Source: DATARN01 sp963851105 (lineage in GTDB: Bacteria; Actinomycetota; Acidimicrobiia; Acidimicrobiales; Palsa-688). Taken from it: DNA of 64,000 nt. Shown piece by piece: positions 41,099-49,945 of the stretch. The position numbers and the translations under genes are program-made. The DNA lies in assembly GCA_963851105.1 (NCBI GenBank), contig CAWKNP010000002.1, positions 62,001 through 126,000 on the forward strand, read 5' to 3'. The notes below the pieces were generated by a model. That model searched no databases, was not told where the DNA came from, and saw nothing but the letters and a program-made list of their open reading frames with translations. How positions within the stretch are numbered: position 1 is the first letter of the stretch; each line of letters starts with the position of its first letter.

Positions 41099-42397
41099 AT
41101 GCCCGAATTCCGGACACCCAATGGGACCCGCGACATCCTGCCTCCGGAATCGGTCCGGTGGGAGGTCCTGCTGGCCCGCTTCTCCCGGCTCGTCGAGGCC
41201 GCGGGTTACGGGCTCGTCCTGTCGCCCATGTTCGAAGACGCGGCGGTGTTTCAGCGCGTCGGCGAGTCGAGCGACATCGTGCGCAAGGAGATGTACCGGT
41301 TCACCGACAAAGGTGGCCGGGAGCTGGCCTTGCGGCCCGAGGGAACCGCCTCGATCGTGCGGGCGTTCGTCCAACACCGGCCGCCCACCCCCTGGAAGAC
41401 CTGGTACGCGGCGCCGAGCTTTCGCTACGAGCGGGCCCAAGCGGGGCGTTACCGGCAACATCATCAAGCAGGTGTCGAGGTGCTGGGCACCGCCGATCCC
41501 GATGTCGACGTCGAAGTGATGGCGCTGGCATGGGACTGGTTCGCGGCCGTCGGGCTGCGGCTCTTGACGCTCAAGTTGAACTCGCTCGGTGACGGCACCT
41601 GCCGTCCGGTGTACCGCCAGGCCCTGCTGGAGTTCCTCGCCGCTCGGCGCGACCAGCTGTGCGATGAGCATCGCGCCGGGCTGGAACTGAACCCGCTGCG
41701 GGTGCTCGACTGCAAGAAGCCGGACTGCGTAGCGGCGACTGCCGACGCCCCTCACCAGATCGATTTCTTGTGCGAGCCGTGCACGTTGCACTTCGCTCGG
41801 GTGCGCGAGGGCCTCGACGCCCTCGGGATCCCCTACGCCATCGACCCTCGCCTGGTCCGAGGCCTCGACTATTACACCCGGACGACCTTCGAGTTCACCA
41901 GCCAGGCGCTCGAGTCGGCGCAAAACGCCCTGGGCGGCGGGGGCCGCTACGACGGCCTCGTCGAGGAGATGGGCGGCCCATCGACACCGGGCGTCGGTTT
42001 CGGGATCGGCCTCGACCGGACGTTGTTGGCGTGCAACTCCGAGGGCGTGTTCGCGGCGGCCGACCTGGCTCCCAAGCTCGACGTCTTCGTGGTCGACTTC
42101 GCGGGCGGCTCGGCGGCGCGCGACATCACCGCGGCTTTGCGGGCCGCGGGGCTGCGCTGCGACCGGGCATTCGACGGCCGGTCGCCGAAGTCACAGTTCA
42201 AGTCCGCCGACCGCTCCGGCGCCCGCCTGGCCCTGATCATCGGCCCCGACGAGGCAGCCGCCGGCCAGGTGAAGATCAAGGATCTGCGAGCCGCCCCGGG
42301 GACGCCTGAGGATACCGTCGCGGTGACGGCGGTGGTCGACCAGGTACGCCGGTACCTCGGCGTTCCGCGACCGAGAGGCGACCAGGGCGAGCGGTAG
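41099..42397 (+). CDS. hisS: Histidyl-tRNA synthetase
   Basis: A 432-residue class II synthetase. N-terminal PNGTRDILP, motif 2 region APSFRYERAQAGRYRQHHQAG, histidine-binding RGLDYYTRTTFEF, GGGGRYDGLVEEMGG and motif 3 GVGFGIGLDRTLLA. The C-terminal anticodon-binding domain is present. A four-cysteine pattern (CKKPDC and CEPCTLHF around residues 205-225) occurs in the insertion, as in many bacterial HisRS. Length is normal. The GH1 gene follows after 67 bases. Confidence 0.96.
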   Translation: MPEFRTPNGTRDILPPESVRWEVLLARFSRLVEAAGYGLVLSPMFEDAAVFQRVGESSDIVRKEMYRFTDKGGRELALRPEGTASIVRAFVQHRPPTPWKTWYAAPSFRYERAQAGRYRQHHQAGVEVLGTADPDVDVEVMALAWDWFAAVGLRLLTLKLNSLGDGTCRPVYRQALLEFLAARRDQLCDEHRAGLELNPLRVLDCKKPDCVAATADAPHQIDFLCEPCTLHFARVREGLDALGIPYAIDPRLVRGLDYYTRTTFEFTSQALESAQNALGGGGRYDGLVEEMGGPSTPGVGFGIGLDRTLLACNSEGVFAAADLAPKLDVFVVDFAGGSAARDITAALRAAGLRCDRAFDGRSPKSQFKSADRSGARLALIIGPDEAAAGQVKIKDLRAAPGTPEDTVAVTAVVDQVRRYLGVPRPRGDQGER

Positions 42398-42438
42398 CAG
42401 CAGGCCCGGGGCGAGCCCGAGCCGGAGCGGGAGCCGGC

Positions 42439-42480
42439 AATGTCCCGAACCGTGGGGGACGGTAATGTCCCGAACCGTGG
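42439..42480 (+). repeat. 17-bp direct repeat at the GH1 start
   Basis: AATGTCCCGAACCGTGG at 42439-42455 and again at 42464-42480, period 25. Each copy contains an ATG; the second is the start codon used by the GH1 gene, the first is out of frame. Confidence 0.85.
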
Positions 42481-43859
42481 CGCCTGACCATAGCGATCTC
42501 CTGCGCCTCCCACGGGACCTGGAGATCGGTGTGGCCACCGCCGCGTGGCAGGTGGAAGGTGCGGTCGCGGCGCGGGGCCGCTGCATCTGGGACGACTTCG
42601 CCGAGATTCCCGGGGCGATCGTCGACGGCAGCACGGGCGAGCCGGCGTGCGACCATTTCCATCGCCTCGCCGGCGACCTCGACCTCCTGGGGTGGTTGGG
42701 GGTCGATGCCTATCGCTTCTCCATCTCGTGGCCGCGGGTGATTCCCGAGGGTGTGGGCAAGGTCTCCTCGGCCGGCCTCGACTTCTACGACCGCCTGGTC
42801 GACGGTCTGTTGGCGCGGGGTATCACGCCCGTCGCGACGCTCTACCACTGGGACCTGCCGAGTCCCCTTCAGGCGGCAGGCGGCTGGACCGAGCGAGCCA
42901 CGGCGGCGGCGTTCGCCGAGTATGCCGGCATCGTTTCCGGCCTTCTCGCCGACCGAGTGCCGCGATGGGCGACGTTGAACGAGCCGTGGTGCTCGGCGTT
43001 TCTCGGTCACGCCGCCGGCGTCCACGCGCCGGGCGGCCGCGATGGCGCGGCCGCGTTCCGGGCGGCCCATCACCTCATGCTCGGCCACGGCTGGGCGATG
43101 GAGGCGTTGCAGAGCAACGGCGCACCCCAACGCGGTGTCGTGCTCAACTTGATGCCGGTCATCGCGGAAAGCGAGACGGCGGCAGGGGCGGCGGAGCACG
43201 TCGACGACGTGCAAAACCGGTTGTTCCTGTCACTGCTGGCGGGACGCGGTGTGCCCGAGGGCCTGGTCGTGCGCACGCGCCACCTGACGGACTGGTCATT
43301 TGTTCTGCCCGGCGACCTGGCCGCCATCGCCACCCCGTTGGATTGGCTCGGGGTCAACTACTACACCGTCGGTCGGGTCGCCGACCACGACGACGCGGCC
43401 GAGGGTCCCGACGCCGAGGTGGCTGCCTATCCGGGAGCGCCGCCTATGGCCTTCGCGCCGCGCTCGCCGCTGACCGAAATGGGCTGGGAGATCGAACCCT
43501 CGGGGTTGATCGCCGCGCTCCAGCTCGCCACCGATGCGCTACCGGGCATCGCGCTGTGGGTGACGGAGAATGGCGCGGCGACGGCGGAGACCGAGTCCGG
43601 GTCCGGGGTGCATGATCCCGAGCGGATCGCCTTCTTGCAGGCTCACCTGTCTGCGCTGCTCGAGGCGCGAGCGTCAGGAATTCCGGTGCGCGGCTATTTC
43701 GTGTGGTCGTTGATGGACAACATTGAATGGGCTTTCGGTTGGACCAAGCGCTTCGGCGTGGTGCGGGTGGAGCCGCAGCGCCTGGAGCGCCGACCAAAGG
43801 ACAGCGCCCATTGGCTGCGAGCCCTGCTCGCGAAAAGGGCCCCCCGGCCCGCGAGGTGA
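42465..43859 (+). CDS. GH1-family beta-glucosidase
   Basis: A 464-residue glycoside hydrolase family 1 enzyme of standard length. The acid/base glutamate is E173 in TLNEPW, the nucleophile E368 in VTENGAA; other family signs are GVATAAWQVEGA at the N-terminus, YRFSISWPRVIP, LYHWDLPSPLQ, and WSLMDNIEWAFGWTKRFG near the end. No signal peptide, so it is expected to hydrolyse imported beta-glucosides (for example cellobiose) in the cytoplasm. It stands immediately upstream of a LacI regulator and a sugar ABC transporter, with which it probably forms one regulon. Confidence 0.94.
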   Translation: MSRTVAPDHSDLLRLPRDLEIGVATAAWQVEGAVAARGRCIWDDFAEIPGAIVDGSTGEPACDHFHRLAGDLDLLGWLGVDAYRFSISWPRVIPEGVGKVSSAGLDFYDRLVDGLLARGITPVATLYHWDLPSPLQAAGGWTERATAAAFAEYAGIVSGLLADRVPRWATLNEPWCSAFLGHAAGVHAPGGRDGAAAFRAAHHLMLGHGWAMEALQSNGAPQRGVVLNLMPVIAESETAAGAAEHVDDVQNRLFLSLLAGRGVPEGLVVRTRHLTDWSFVLPGDLAAIATPLDWLGVNYYTVGRVADHDDAAEGPDAEVAAYPGAPPMAFAPRSPLTEMGWEIEPSGLIAALQLATDALPGIALWVTENGAATAETESGSGVHDPERIAFLQAHLSALLEARASGIPVRGYFVWSLMDNIEWAFGWTKRFGVVRVEPQRLERRPKDSAHWLRALLAKRAPRPAR

Positions 43860-43884
43860 ACCCGCGCCACCGGGGCGCAACCCA

Positions 43885-43917
43885 TTGACTCTGCCCAACC
43901 GTATGTTAGCGTTTGCA
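43885..43917 (+). promoter_or_regulatory. lacI-type gene promoter with operator
   Basis: -35 TTGACT (43885-43890), 16-base spacer, -10 TAGCGT (43907-43912), overlapped by the LacI-family operator-like sequence TGTTAGCGTTTGCA (43904-43917), whose central CG and outer TG/CA fit the family. Suggests autoregulation of the regulator at 44029. Confidence 0.6.
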
Positions 43918-44028
43918 TAGAACGCGTGCTCGCGCTGGAAGGCAGGCGGGCAGAGTTTCGTCCGAAGCTTCGACTGAGGCTGGCCATTTTCAATCTTTGC
44001 GTCTCCATCGCACCGGAGGGAATCGCTG

Positions 44029-45033
44029 GTGGCCATCACAATCCGCGACGTCGCTCGCGAAGCCGGCGTGTCCACGGCCACGGTGTCCCGGGCATTGCGG
44101 GGCTTGGGCAATGTCGACCCGCTTACCCGCGACCACGTCAGGAGAGTGGCTGATCGCCTTGACTATGTCGTCTCGTCGCCCGCGTCGCGCCTGGCGTCGG
44201 GTCGCACCGGTAGCGTTGCAGTACTCACGCCGTCCATCTCCCGCTGGTACTTCGCGAACCTGCTCACCGGAGTCGAGCGGGTCATGCAGGAGGCGAACGT
44301 GGACCTCGTCCTCCACACCGTGGGTGACCCGACAGGTTCGTTCCAGACCCTTCCCGAACGACGGCTCCGCAGCCGGGTGGACGGCGTCTTGGTGCTGGGC
44401 CTCCTCCCCACGAGTCCCGATGTCGCCGACTTGCTCAGCCGGAATTTTCCCTTGACCTGGGTCGGGGTCCGGGTGAAGGGAGTCTCGAGCGTCTGCATCG
44501 ACGACACTGAAGGCGCCCGCGTCGCGACACAACACCTGGTCAACCGGGGTCACAAACGAGTTGGCCTCATCAGCGGCCGAATCGGACCGGGCCCCCTCCT
44601 GCCCGAGATCAACCGGGAGGCCGGTTACGTGGAGGTCCTCCAGGCGGCGGGATTGACCGAAGATCCCGCCTTACAGGTCCCGGGCCACTTCACAACCGCC
44701 GGTGGCGAGGTGGCCATGAACGCCCTCCTCGCCCAGGCGTGCCCGCCGAGCGCGGTGTTCGCCATGTCCGACGAGATGGCCTTCGGTGCCATGCGGGCCC
44801 TGCGCCGCCACGGACTTCGAGTCGGCGTTGACCTGGCCCTCGTCGGCTTCGACGGTCACGACATGGCGGACCTGCTGGACCTCACGACGGTCTCCCAGCC
44901 GGTCGAGCAACTGGGCGAGGAAGCGGCGCGCGCACTTCTGGCGCGCCTTGGCGATCCGAACGGGGAATGGCAAGAACAGACTCTGCCTACCTCACTGCAG
45001 GTTCGAGGGTCGACTGCGCAACCACCTGGATAA
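44029..45033 (+). CDS. LacI-family transcriptional regulator
   Basis: A 334-residue repressor. The N-terminal helix-turn-helix and hinge read TIRDVAREAGVSTATVSRAL and SSPASRLASGRTG; the rest is a periplasmic-binding-protein-like effector domain (SVAVLTPSISRWYFANLLTG, VGLISGRIGPG, AVFAMSDEMAFGAMRAL, LVGFDGHDMADLL). GTG 44029 has AGGG upstream. Operator-like palindromes lie in its own promoter and in that of the transporter operon behind it, so it probably represses both until a beta- or alpha-glucoside is present. The effector cannot be told from sequence. Confidence 0.93.
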   Translation: MAITIRDVAREAGVSTATVSRALRGLGNVDPLTRDHVRRVADRLDYVVSSPASRLASGRTGSVAVLTPSISRWYFANLLTGVERVMQEANVDLVLHTVGDPTGSFQTLPERRLRSRVDGVLVLGLLPTSPDVADLLSRNFPLTWVGVRVKGVSSVCIDDTEGARVATQHLVNRGHKRVGLISGRIGPGPLLPEINREAGYVEVLQAAGLTEDPALQVPGHFTTAGGEVAMNALLAQACPPSAVFAMSDEMAFGAMRALRRHGLRVGVDLALVGFDGHDMADLLDLTTVSQPVEQLGEEAARALLARLGDPNGEWQEQTLPTSLQVRGSTAQPPG

Positions 45034-45127
45034 CCGCGGTTGGAGCCACCGGAGGGAATGTGAAAAGAAGCACATGTCACTACTCCCGGTACGTCCAGGC
45101 CCCGAACCGCCCGATAGGTAAAGATCC

Positions 45128-45167
45128 TTGATTCTGAACCCGCCTTGTATCTATGATAGCGCTTACA
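45128..45167 (+). promoter_or_regulatory. Sugar transporter operon promoter with LacI operator
   Basis: -35 TTGATT (45128-45133), 18-base spacer, -10 TATGAT (45152-45157), overlapped by TGATAGCGCTTACA (45154-45167), close to the ideal LacI-family palindrome TGTAAGCGCTTACA. A repressor bound here would block RNA polymerase. Confidence 0.7.
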
Positions 45168-45204
45168 TGCAGGGACAGCCTGCGTCTGGGTTGAGGAGGA
45201 ATCC

Positions 45205-46575
45205 ATGACAGTGAATGGAAGGCAGCGGCGATGGGTCGCGTCCGTGGGGGCGCCGGTGCTCGTCACCGTCCTGGTCGCGTGTTCCTCGAGCGGCACAAAG
45301 AGCGCCACGAACACGACGGCCCCTGGGACAACCCTCAGCGGGGACTGCGCCAAATATTCCGCCTACGCCGGGCACTCGGGCTCGAGCGTCAGCATGTTCG
45401 CTTCAATTCTGTCACCGGAATCGGACTCGTTGCAGTCGTCGTGGTCGAAGTTCGAGTCCTGCACCGGTATCACGATCAAGTACGAGGGTTCCAACGACTT
45501 CGAGTCGCAGTTGCCGGTACGAGTCCAGGGTGGTACCCAGCCCGACCTGGCAATCATCCCGCAGCCCGGCCTCTTGCAGAAGATGGTCCAGAGCGGCAAG
45601 GTCGTCAAGCCACCGGCGCAGACCGTCGCCAATGAGAACAACTGGGACGCTGTCTGGAAGTCCTACGGCTCGGTGGACGGCACGTTCTACGCCGCCCCGA
45701 TGAGCGCCAACATGAAGTCGCTCGTCTGGTACTCGCCGAAGGCGTTCACAGCCGCCGGCTATAACGTGCCGACAACCTGGGCCGACCTCATGACCCTGTC
45801 GGCCAAGATCGCCGCCGATGGCAAGAGCAAGCCGTGGTGCGGCGGTATCAGCTCCGGCACGGCGACCGGTTGGCCGGCCACCGACTGGCTGGAAGAAGCT
45901 GTCCTCGGGACGTATGGGGGCACGGTGTACGACCAGTGGGTCAGCCACCAGATCAAGTTCCAGGACCCGAAGATCGAGGCGGCAATGAAGACCGTCGCGG
46001 ACTACATGCAGAACCCGGCGTACGTGAATGGGGGCTTCGGTGACGTCAAGACCATCGCCACGACGACATTCCAAGATGCCGGCACGCCGATCCTGAACGG
46101 CAAGTGCTCGATGCTGCAGCAGGCCTCGTTCTACGAGGCGCAGTGGCCGAAGGGCACCAATGTCTCGGCGACCGGCGACGTCTTCGCCTTCTACCTTCCC
46201 GCGGTCAACCCGTCGACCAGCACCCCGGTCGAAGGAGGCGGCGAGTTCGTCACCGCTTTCTCCAGCGCCCCGGCCGTGCAAGCCGTCCAGAACTACGTGT
46301 CGACCGCCGACTGGGCCAACAGCCGCATCTCGGTTGCCCGTGGTTGGGTCTCGGCCAACCAGAAGGTTGACCAGAACCTTTACACCGACCCCATCGACAA
46401 GTTGTCCGCTCAGTACCTGACCAGGAAAGACGCCACCTTCCGCTTCGACGCCTCCGACTTGATGCCGGCGGCGATCGGATCCGGAGCCGAGTGGACCGCC
46501 ATGACGGAGTGGTTCGGGCAGGGCAAGTCGATCGACGCGGTAGCCAAGGAGATCGATGCCGCCTGGCCGAGCTAG
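45205..46575 (+). CDS. Sugar ABC transporter substrate-binding lipoprotein
   Basis: A 456-residue solute-binding protein of the carbohydrate cluster (family 1). Lipoprotein signal with lipobox VLVACSSS (C26), short Thr/Ser linker, then a two-lobe fold with QPDLAIIPQPGLLQKM, WYSPKAFTAAGYNVPTTWAD and VARGWVSANQKVD. Resembles alpha-glucoside-binding AglE more than maltose-binding protein, but the sugar is not proven; the adjacent GH1 enzyme suggests a beta-glucoside. ATG 45205 has a strong GGAGGA site. A long hairpin between it and the permeases probably makes it the most highly expressed gene of the operon. Confidence 0.9.
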   Translation: MTVNGRQRRWVASVGAPVLVTVLVACSSSGTKSATNTTAPGTTLSGDCAKYSAYAGHSGSSVSMFASILSPESDSLQSSWSKFESCTGITIKYEGSNDFESQLPVRVQGGTQPDLAIIPQPGLLQKMVQSGKVVKPPAQTVANENNWDAVWKSYGSVDGTFYAAPMSANMKSLVWYSPKAFTAAGYNVPTTWADLMTLSAKIAADGKSKPWCGGISSGTATGWPATDWLEEAVLGTYGGTVYDQWVSHQIKFQDPKIEAAMKTVADYMQNPAYVNGGFGDVKTIATTTFQDAGTPILNGKCSMLQQASFYEAQWPKGTNVSATGDVFAFYLPAVNPSTSTPVEGGGEFVTAFSSAPAVQAVQNYVSTADWANSRISVARGWVSANQKVDQNLYTDPIDKLSAQYLTRKDATFRFDASDLMPAAIGSGAEWTAMTEWFGQGKSIDAVAKEIDAAWPS

Positions 46576-46763
46576 CCACCCGAGCTAGCCGGCCGAGTTA
46601 GCCAGCCGAGCTCGTAACGACAACTCGGAGGGCTGAACATCTCCGACCGCATCTACGACCGCTGAATCTGGCTGTGGTTGCGACCCGGGGCACTCGTGCC
46701 GGGTCGCAACCACAGCGCTGTCTGGTACCCGTATTGACGTTTTGACTTTTTGACGGAGGGAAG
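46576..46763 (+). other. Gap between binding protein and permeases: short repeats and a hairpin
   Basis: Starts with three 13-base near-copies of CGAGCTAGCC plus three variable bases, then the 18-bp hairpin listed separately, and ends with three closely spaced TTGAC words and the GGAGGG ribosome binding site of the permease. Confidence 0.6.
46671..46716 (+). terminator. Long hairpin downstream of the binding-protein gene
   Basis: GCTGTGGTTGCGACCCGG (46671-46688) and its exact complement (46699-46716), 18 bp, loop of ten bases that can pair partly. No U run follows, so it is likely an attenuating or mRNA-stabilising stem, as often found between binding-protein and permease genes. Confidence 0.75.
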
Positions 46764-47777
46764 TTGGTCGCTTCTGTGGTTCCCGCTGCTGTCCTCGCTT
46801 CGACATTGTCCGACTCGGTGTCGAAGCTCGCCGGCGTCGTCGAGGTGGTGGGTGGCTTCGTCGCCATCGTGCTCCTCATCTTCTACTTTGCCGGCCGGGC
46901 GACAGGGAGGTTCCAACGCCCGCTCACGATCGTGTTCTGCCTCGGCCCGGCGTTGATCCTGCTGCTGGTCGGACTCGTGATTCCCGCCATTCGCACCATG
47001 TACCTGAGTCTGCGAAGTTCCAGCAGCTCGAAGTCGGTCGGCTTCAAGAACTACTCCTGGGTCTTCACCGACCCCAACAACCGCAGCATCTTGATCCGCA
47101 CGGCGGAATGGCTGATCGTCGCGCCGCTGTTCGCGACCGGTTTCGGCCTGCTCGTCGCCCTACTCGTCGACCGGATGAAACGACCCAACATCGCCAAGTC
47201 GCTCATCTTCCTGCCGACTGCCATCTCCTTCGTGGGCGCCAGCATCATCTGGAAGTTCGTCTACACATCCCGTGACCCGACCCAACCGCAGATCGGACTG
47301 CTCAGTGAGGTGGCGATCAAGCTCGGTTGGCACCACCCGCCGAACTGGCTGCTGTCGACGCCCCTCAACACCTTCCTGCTGATGGTCATCATGATCTGGA
47401 TCCAGACCGGTTTCGCCATGGTGGTGTTGGCCGCAGCGCTCAAGGGAATTCCCGACGAGATCCTCGAGGCCGCCCGGATGGACGGAGCGGTCGGTTTCAA
47501 GCTGTTCCGCACGGTTCAGGTCCCGATGATCCGAGGCACGTTGATCGTGGTGCTCACGACCATCATGATCGCCACGCTCAAAGTATTCGACATTGTCCGC
47601 ACGGTCACGGGCGGGAACTTCGGAACACAGGTGCTCTCGAACAAGATGTACAGCGAGACCTTCGTCAATTTTGAGATCGGACGGGGCAGCGCACTTGCCG
47701 TCGTGTTGTTCTTGGCGGTGACGCCGCTGGTCGCCTACAACGTCGTCCAGATGCGAAGGGACAGGGCCACCCGATGA
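46764..47777 (+). CDS. Sugar ABC transporter permease, MalF/AglF type
   Basis: A 337-residue inner-membrane permease with about seven to eight helices, including an extra N-terminal one (VVGGFVAIVLLIFYFAG). The EAA loop that docks the ATPase reads EILEAARMDGAVGFKLFRTV. TTG 46764 is taken as the start because GGAGGG lies just upstream; no later start gives full length. The downstream permease overlaps by four bases (ATGA). Confidence 0.9.
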   Translation: MVASVVPAAVLASTLSDSVSKLAGVVEVVGGFVAIVLLIFYFAGRATGRFQRPLTIVFCLGPALILLLVGLVIPAIRTMYLSLRSSSSSKSVGFKNYSWVFTDPNNRSILIRTAEWLIVAPLFATGFGLLVALLVDRMKRPNIAKSLIFLPTAISFVGASIIWKFVYTSRDPTQPQIGLLSEVAIKLGWHHPPNWLLSTPLNTFLLMVIMIWIQTGFAMVVLAAALKGIPDEILEAARMDGAVGFKLFRTVQVPMIRGTLIVVLTTIMIATLKVFDIVRTVTGGNFGTQVLSNKMYSETFVNFEIGRGSALAVVLFLAVTPLVAYNVVQMRRDRATR

Positions 47778-48730
47778 CCACGACAACGCCACCGATCGTC
47801 CAGGCGCCGGTCCCCATTGCGTCCTCTCCGACCAAACAGGTTCGCCGGGCATTCAGCAGTCCCATCGCCTCGCTGTTGGTCGTCATCCTTACCGTGATGT
47901 GGACCATTCCGACGCTGGGTCTGCTCGTTACCTCCTTCCGACCGAAGGCCGCGGCCAACTCCAGTGGCTGGTGGAATTTCTTCGCCAGTCCGCACTCCAC
48001 CCTCTCGAACTATCACGACATCTTGTTCTCCAACAGCTTCGGCGGTGGCGGCGGCCTCTTCCCTTACATTGTGAATTCGCTGGCCATCTGTATTCCCGCC
48101 ACGATCATTCCGATCGCGATCGCCTCCATGGCTGCCTACGTCCTGGCTTGGGTGCGATTCAAGGGCAGCGACATCGTCTTCTTCGTGATCTTCGCCCTGC
48201 AGGTCGTCCCCTTGCAGATGGCCCTCGTGCCCCTCCTGCAGCTGTACTCAGGGGGCGCTCACATCGGAGCGTTCACGCTCATCCCGAAGTTGCACGTCTC
48301 GGGGACTTACGCCGCCATCTGGCTGTCGCACACGATGTTCTCGTTGCCCCTGGCGATCTTCCTGCTGCACAATTTCATGTCCCAGTTGCCGTCGTCGTTG
48401 ATGGAGGCCGCCCGAGTCGACGGCGCCGGTCCCATGCGCATCTTCCGGAGCATCGTGCTGCCACTGTCCATGCCCGCTATCGCCTCGTTCGGCATTTTCC
48501 AGTTCATCTGGGTCTGGAACGACCTCCTCGTGGCCCTGACCTTCGGCGGTGGGTCCGCCAAAGTCCAACCCTTGACCGCTCGTCTGTCTCAGCTGACCGG
48601 ATCATTGGGCAGCCGATGGGAACTACTCACCGCCGGCGGCTTCATCTCGATCGTCATCCCTATGGCGGTGTTCTTCGCGCTTCAACGGTATTTCGTCCGA
48701 GGCCTCTTGGCCGGAAGCGTCAAGGGCTGA
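47774..48730 (+). CDS. Sugar ABC transporter permease, MalG/AglG type
   Basis: A 318-residue second permease with six core helices. Its EAA loop reads SSLMEAARVDGAGPMRIFRS. N-terminal residues are Thr/Pro-rich and cytoplasmic. Large residue blocks match the AglG group (WVRFKGSDIVFFVIFALQVV and PLQMALVPLLQL). Forms the heterodimeric channel with the preceding gene product. Confidence 0.92.
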   Translation: MTTTTPPIVQAPVPIASSPTKQVRRAFSSPIASLLVVILTVMWTIPTLGLLVTSFRPKAAANSSGWWNFFASPHSTLSNYHDILFSNSFGGGGGLFPYIVNSLAICIPATIIPIAIASMAAYVLAWVRFKGSDIVFFVIFALQVVPLQMALVPLLQLYSGGAHIGAFTLIPKLHVSGTYAAIWLSHTMFSLPLAIFLLHNFMSQLPSSLMEAARVDGAGPMRIFRSIVLPLSMPAIASFGIFQFIWVWNDLLVALTFGGGSAKVQPLTARLSQLTGSLGSRWELLTAGGFISIVIPMAVFFALQRYFVRGLLAGSVKG

Positions 48731-48768
48731 CGTGGCCGCCGGCCGCCAACTGGAAGGAGAATGGTTCT

Positions 48769-49857
48769 GTGGCTGACGTCCGGTACCTCAATGCGACGTG
48801 CCTGTACGAGGGCAACCCGGTCCCCGCTATCAAGGCGCTGAACCTCGAGATCGGTGACGGCGAGTTCATGGTCTTGGTGGGGCCATCGGGGTCGGGTAAG
48901 TCGACTGCGCTGCGCATGCTGGCGGGCTTGGAGAAGGTGAGCGATGGCGCCATCAAGATCAGCGGGGTGGACGTGTCCAATAAGGCACCCAAGGATCGCG
49001 ACATCGCGATGGTGTTCCAGAACTATGCCCTGTACCCCCACATGTCGGTGGCCGAGAACATGGGTTTCGCCCTGAAGTTGAAAGGTGTACCAAAGGAGGA
49101 ACGCGACCAGAAGGTTCGGGTGGCGGCCAAGCTCCTCGACCTGGAGGCCTATCTCGAGCGCAAGCCCAAGGCGCTTTCGGGCGGCCAGCGCCAGCGCGTG
49201 GCCATGGGCCGGGCGATCGTGCGGGAGCCGAGCGTCTTTCTCATGGACGAGCCGCTCTCCAACCTCGATGCCAAGCTACGGGTCGAGACGCGCGCCAACA
49301 TCGCCGAGCTGCAGGAGCGGCTGGGCACGACCACCGTCTATGTCACCCACGACCAGGTGGAGGCAATGACAATGGGTGACCGGGTGGCGGTGCTGAAAGA
49401 CGGCATCTTGCAGCAGGTCGACACGCCTCGCAACCTCTACGACCGGCCGTGCAATGCTTTTGTGGCCGCCTTCATCGGGTCGCCGGCGATGAACCTGCGG
49501 GAGGCGAAATTGGTGTCAGACGGCGTGGTCCTGGCTGGTGTCACGCTGCCCCTCGAACGCAAGGTCATGGAGGCCGCCGCCGGCTTGAAGTCCGTCACGC
49601 TCGGCATGAGGCCGGAGGCATTCACGGTCTCAGCTTCGGGATCAGGCCTGGCGATGCAGGTCAAACTCGTCGAGGAGCTCGGTGCCGATGCCTACATCTA
49701 CGGCACACTGCTCGGGGACGACCCGGCAAAGGACAAGCCATTCGTCATCCGCTCCGGAGGCCATGCCACTCTGCGGCTCGGGGAAACGATCCACATCGGA
49801 ATCGTCGCGGCCCAGGAACATGTCTTCCACCCCGAGACAGGTTTGCGGCTGGGCTGA
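48769..49857 (+). CDS. Sugar ABC transporter ATP-binding protein, MsmK/UgpC type
   Basis: A 362-residue ATPase of the carbohydrate CUT1 class. Walker A GPSGSGKST, Q-loop FQNYALYPHMSV, signature LSGGQRQRVAMGRAI, Walker B VFLMDEPLSNLD, H-loop VYVTHDQVEAMT; the C-terminal 120 residues form the regulatory TOBE-like domain. GTG 48769 is chosen because GAAGGAGA lies at the right distance. The transporter thus has its own ATPase, whereas many actinobacteria share one MsmK among several systems. Confidence 0.94.
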   Translation: MADVRYLNATCLYEGNPVPAIKALNLEIGDGEFMVLVGPSGSGKSTALRMLAGLEKVSDGAIKISGVDVSNKAPKDRDIAMVFQNYALYPHMSVAENMGFALKLKGVPKEERDQKVRVAAKLLDLEAYLERKPKALSGGQRQRVAMGRAIVREPSVFLMDEPLSNLDAKLRVETRANIAELQERLGTTTVYVTHDQVEAMTMGDRVAVLKDGILQQVDTPRNLYDRPCNAFVAAFIGSPAMNLREAKLVSDGVVLAGVTLPLERKVMEAAAGLKSVTLGMRPEAFTVSASGSGLAMQVKLVEELGADAYIYGTLLGDDPAKDKPFVIRSGGHATLRLGETIHIGIVAAQEHVFHPETGLRLG

Positions 49858-49879
49858 CCGGGCGCCGCTCGGGCACCCC

Positions 49880-49945
49880 AACCAAACAACCTCAACCAAA
49901 CAACCTCAACCAAACAACCTCAACCAAACAACCTCAACCAAACAA
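49880..49945 (+). repeat. 14-bp tandem repeat, 4.7 copies
   Basis: Unit AACCAAACAACCTC repeated perfectly from 49880, with a final partial copy to 49945. AT-richer than all surrounding DNA. The last full copy supplies the stop codon of the minus-strand AbiEi-like gene. Confidence 0.95.
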
